Positions 6,023 to 6,726 of a DNA stretch of 6,726 nucleotides are shown here, in pieces (position 1 is the first letter of the stretch; each line of letters starts with the position of its first letter). This stretch comes from JAWCLZ01 sp037443105 (GTDB lineage Archaea; Halobacteriota; JAWCLZ01). The translations under genes were made by a program, and so were the position numbers. The DNA is taken from NCBI GenBank assembly GCA_037443105.1, contig JBBIOZ010000081.1, positions 1 to 6,726 on the forward strand, written 5' to 3'. Below the pieces are notes generated by a model. That model saw only the letters and a program-made list of their open reading frames with translations, had not been told where the DNA came from and made no database searches.

Positions 6023-6048
6023 AACTTTTTATATCTTTTTATATATCT
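6023..6048 (-). promoter_or_regulatory. Probable archaeal promoter of the liv operon (two TATA elements)
   Basis: On the minus strand, ATATATAAAAAG (about 6046-6035) and ATATAAAAAG (6034-6025) are TATA-box-like, and an A-rich stretch upstream could serve as the TFB recognition element. Archaeal transcription usually starts about 25 bp downstream, here near 6016 for the first box and near 6003 for the second, giving leaders of roughly 10-25 nt before the ATG at 5992. The two boxes arise from a perfect 10-bp tandem repeat. Confidence 0.55.
6025..6044. repeat. Perfect 10-bp tandem repeat CTTTTTATAT x2
   Basis: CTTTTTATAT occurs at 6025-6034 and again at 6035-6044 with no gap. The unit equals about one helical turn, so both TATA elements face the same side of the DNA. 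It lies in the divergent intergenic region and may affect promoters on both strands. Confidence 0.85.
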
Positions 6049-6073
6049 CTTTTGATTTCGACCATTTTTTATA
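6038..6073 (+). promoter_or_regulatory. Possible promoter of the divergent gene
   Basis: On the plus strand, TTTATATA at 6038-6045 matches the archaeal box A consensus, and a T-run ending in TTTATA lies at about 6066-6073. A start about 25 bp downstream of the first would leave a leader of about 30 nt. The second would place initiation at or next to the ATG at 6098, giving a leaderless mRNA, which fits the lack of a close ribosome site. The first element is shared with the livK promoter on the other strand. Confidence 0.4.
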
Positions 6074-6097
6074 GGATGAGCTGTAAAATGTTCATTA

Positions 6098-6715
6098 ATG
6101 TGCCGCTGCTTGGAGTGCAGATGGTTTGTAAAAGCCAGTTTGAGTTGCACTGCACCTGGATATAAATCTAAGCCTCAGCTAACGCCAAAGCGCGTGTGGC
6201 GAACTCGCACCTGCAGATACTTCTCGCCCAAGCTCTACTGCGTGGCTGGCAAAAGATTTCTTGAATGGATGAGGGAAAAACTTCCAGATGTAGCATTCGA
6301 AGACTGGTCTCATCCGTGCAGGCTTTATGCGGAGATCAAGCTTCGCGATTTGGGATACAAGATCAATGAAAAGGAGATACGCAGATATATAGCGCTGCAT
6401 CCTGAGTTTAATATTCGCCCGCAGGACTATCGCTTGCTTGAGAGAGATTCCAAGTCCTACATCTGCTGGGTGGATGTGAGATACGCTGAGCAGATGGAGA
6501 ATGGCTATTATTCTCTCGATGGCAAGAAATTCAAAGACTTTTTATTCATAAGTGAGGACAGCGGGCTTCCAACCTACATCGTGATATACGCAGCTGGAGA
6601 TTTCAATAGATTCTGGTGGGCCAAGTTAGATAAAGCAGGCGGCCCGGAACTCAACTGCCAGCCTGAAATTTCTTTCTCAGCTGAGATAAATAGATTAATT
6701 AAAAATTTATGTTAA
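6098..6715 (+). CDS. Hypothetical protein with N-terminal four-Cys (zinc-binding-like) cluster
   Basis: I do not recognise this 205-aa protein. Its N-terminus has Cys4-x2-Cys7-x9-Cys17-x21-Cys39 (CLEC, SCTA, TCRYF), with extra Cys2, arranged like a small zinc-binding finger of the type CxxC...C...CxxF found at the start of many archaeal proteins. The rest is mixed alpha/beta with many aromatic residues. Helix YAEIKLRDLGYKIN (77-90, with Glu79), then QDYRLLERDSKSYICWVDVRY (Asp110 and Asp126-x-Arg128 within 109-129), then SGLPTYIVIYA (155-165) follow the order of a PD-(D/E)XK nuclease core, but with Asp-x-Arg in place of Glu-x-Lys. That link is weak and inferential. No signal peptide or membrane helix is seen. 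A stop codon at 6077-6079 limits the frame upstream, and ATG 6098 is the only start that keeps the Cys cluster. No strong ribosome site precedes it. It is transcribed away from the liv operon and need not share its function. Confidence 0.75.
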   Translation: MCRCLECRWFVKASLSCTAPGYKSKPQLTPKRVWRTRTCRYFSPKLYCVAGKRFLEWMREKLPDVAFEDWSHPCRLYAEIKLRDLGYKINEKEIRRYIALHPEFNIRPQDYRLLERDSKSYICWVDVRYAEQMENGYYSLDGKKFKDFLFISEDSGLPTYIVIYAAGDFNRFWWAKLDKAGGPELNCQPEISFSAEINRLIKNLC

Positions 6716-6726
6716 TATTTTAAATA

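Noticed and set aside
5911..6165. Plus-strand open frame spanning the start of livK and the intergenic region
   Set aside because: Its first part is antisense to the LivK signal peptide, its middle is the promoter region, and its end overlaps the Cys-cluster gene in another frame.
6179..6400. Minus-strand open frame of 73 codons inside the divergent gene
   Set aside because: It lies opposite the 6098-6715 gene, and has no ribosome site or recognisable features.
1..6726. CRISPR arrays, tRNA/rRNA genes, insertion sequences, attachment sites
   Set aside because: No regularly spaced repeats, cloverleaf-like segments, transposase motifs or terminal inverted repeats were seen on either strand.

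Overview
The window looks like a piece of an archaeal chromosome, probably from a thermophilic or anaerobic lineage. Three things support this. The divergent intergenic region carries TTTATATA-type TATA boxes rather than bacterial -35/-10 elements. Isoleucine ATA and arginine AGA/AGG codons are abundant. The surface binding protein ends in a PGF-CTERM-like tail, a sorting signal known from Euryarchaeota and related archaea. Shine-Dalgarno-like sites (GGTG, GGAGG) precede most genes, and TTG is used as a start. I cannot name the species.

Layout: positions 1-5992 hold seven genes, all on the minus strand and tightly packed, reading from right to left: livK (binding protein), livH and livM (permeases), livG and livF (ATPases), a GNAT acetyltransferase, and a COG1237-type metallo-beta-lactamase-fold protein that reaches the left edge. 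The junctions are 24 nt, a 4-nt overlap, 0 nt, 9 nt (or 0), 19 nt and 2 nt, so one transcript is likely. About 100 bp of AT-rich DNA (roughly 5993-6097) separates this operon from one divergent plus-strand gene (6098-6715), an unrecognised protein with a four-cysteine N-terminus and a C-terminal region that weakly resembles a PD-(D/E)XK fold. No stretch over 300 bases lacks a gene. I saw no RNA gene, CRISPR array or mobile element.

How the genes work together: LivK, probably anchored on the outer face, captures a branched-chain amino acid or similar small polar ligand. LivH and LivM form the membrane channel, and LivG and LivF hydrolyse ATP to drive uptake. GNAT and the MBL-fold protein are co-transcribed tail genes; they may act on the imported compound or a product of it, but the sequence does not say which.

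The points most worth a second look are a LivF whose catalytic glutamate is aspartate, with all ATPase motif deviations falling in one composite site of the LivG/LivF pair; the SGFE variant of the PGF-CTERM tail on LivK; a perfect 10-bp tandem repeat that duplicates the TATA element in the divergent promoter; and the divergent Cys-cluster protein. This is mostly a familiar transporter operon. I did not find a clearly new system.
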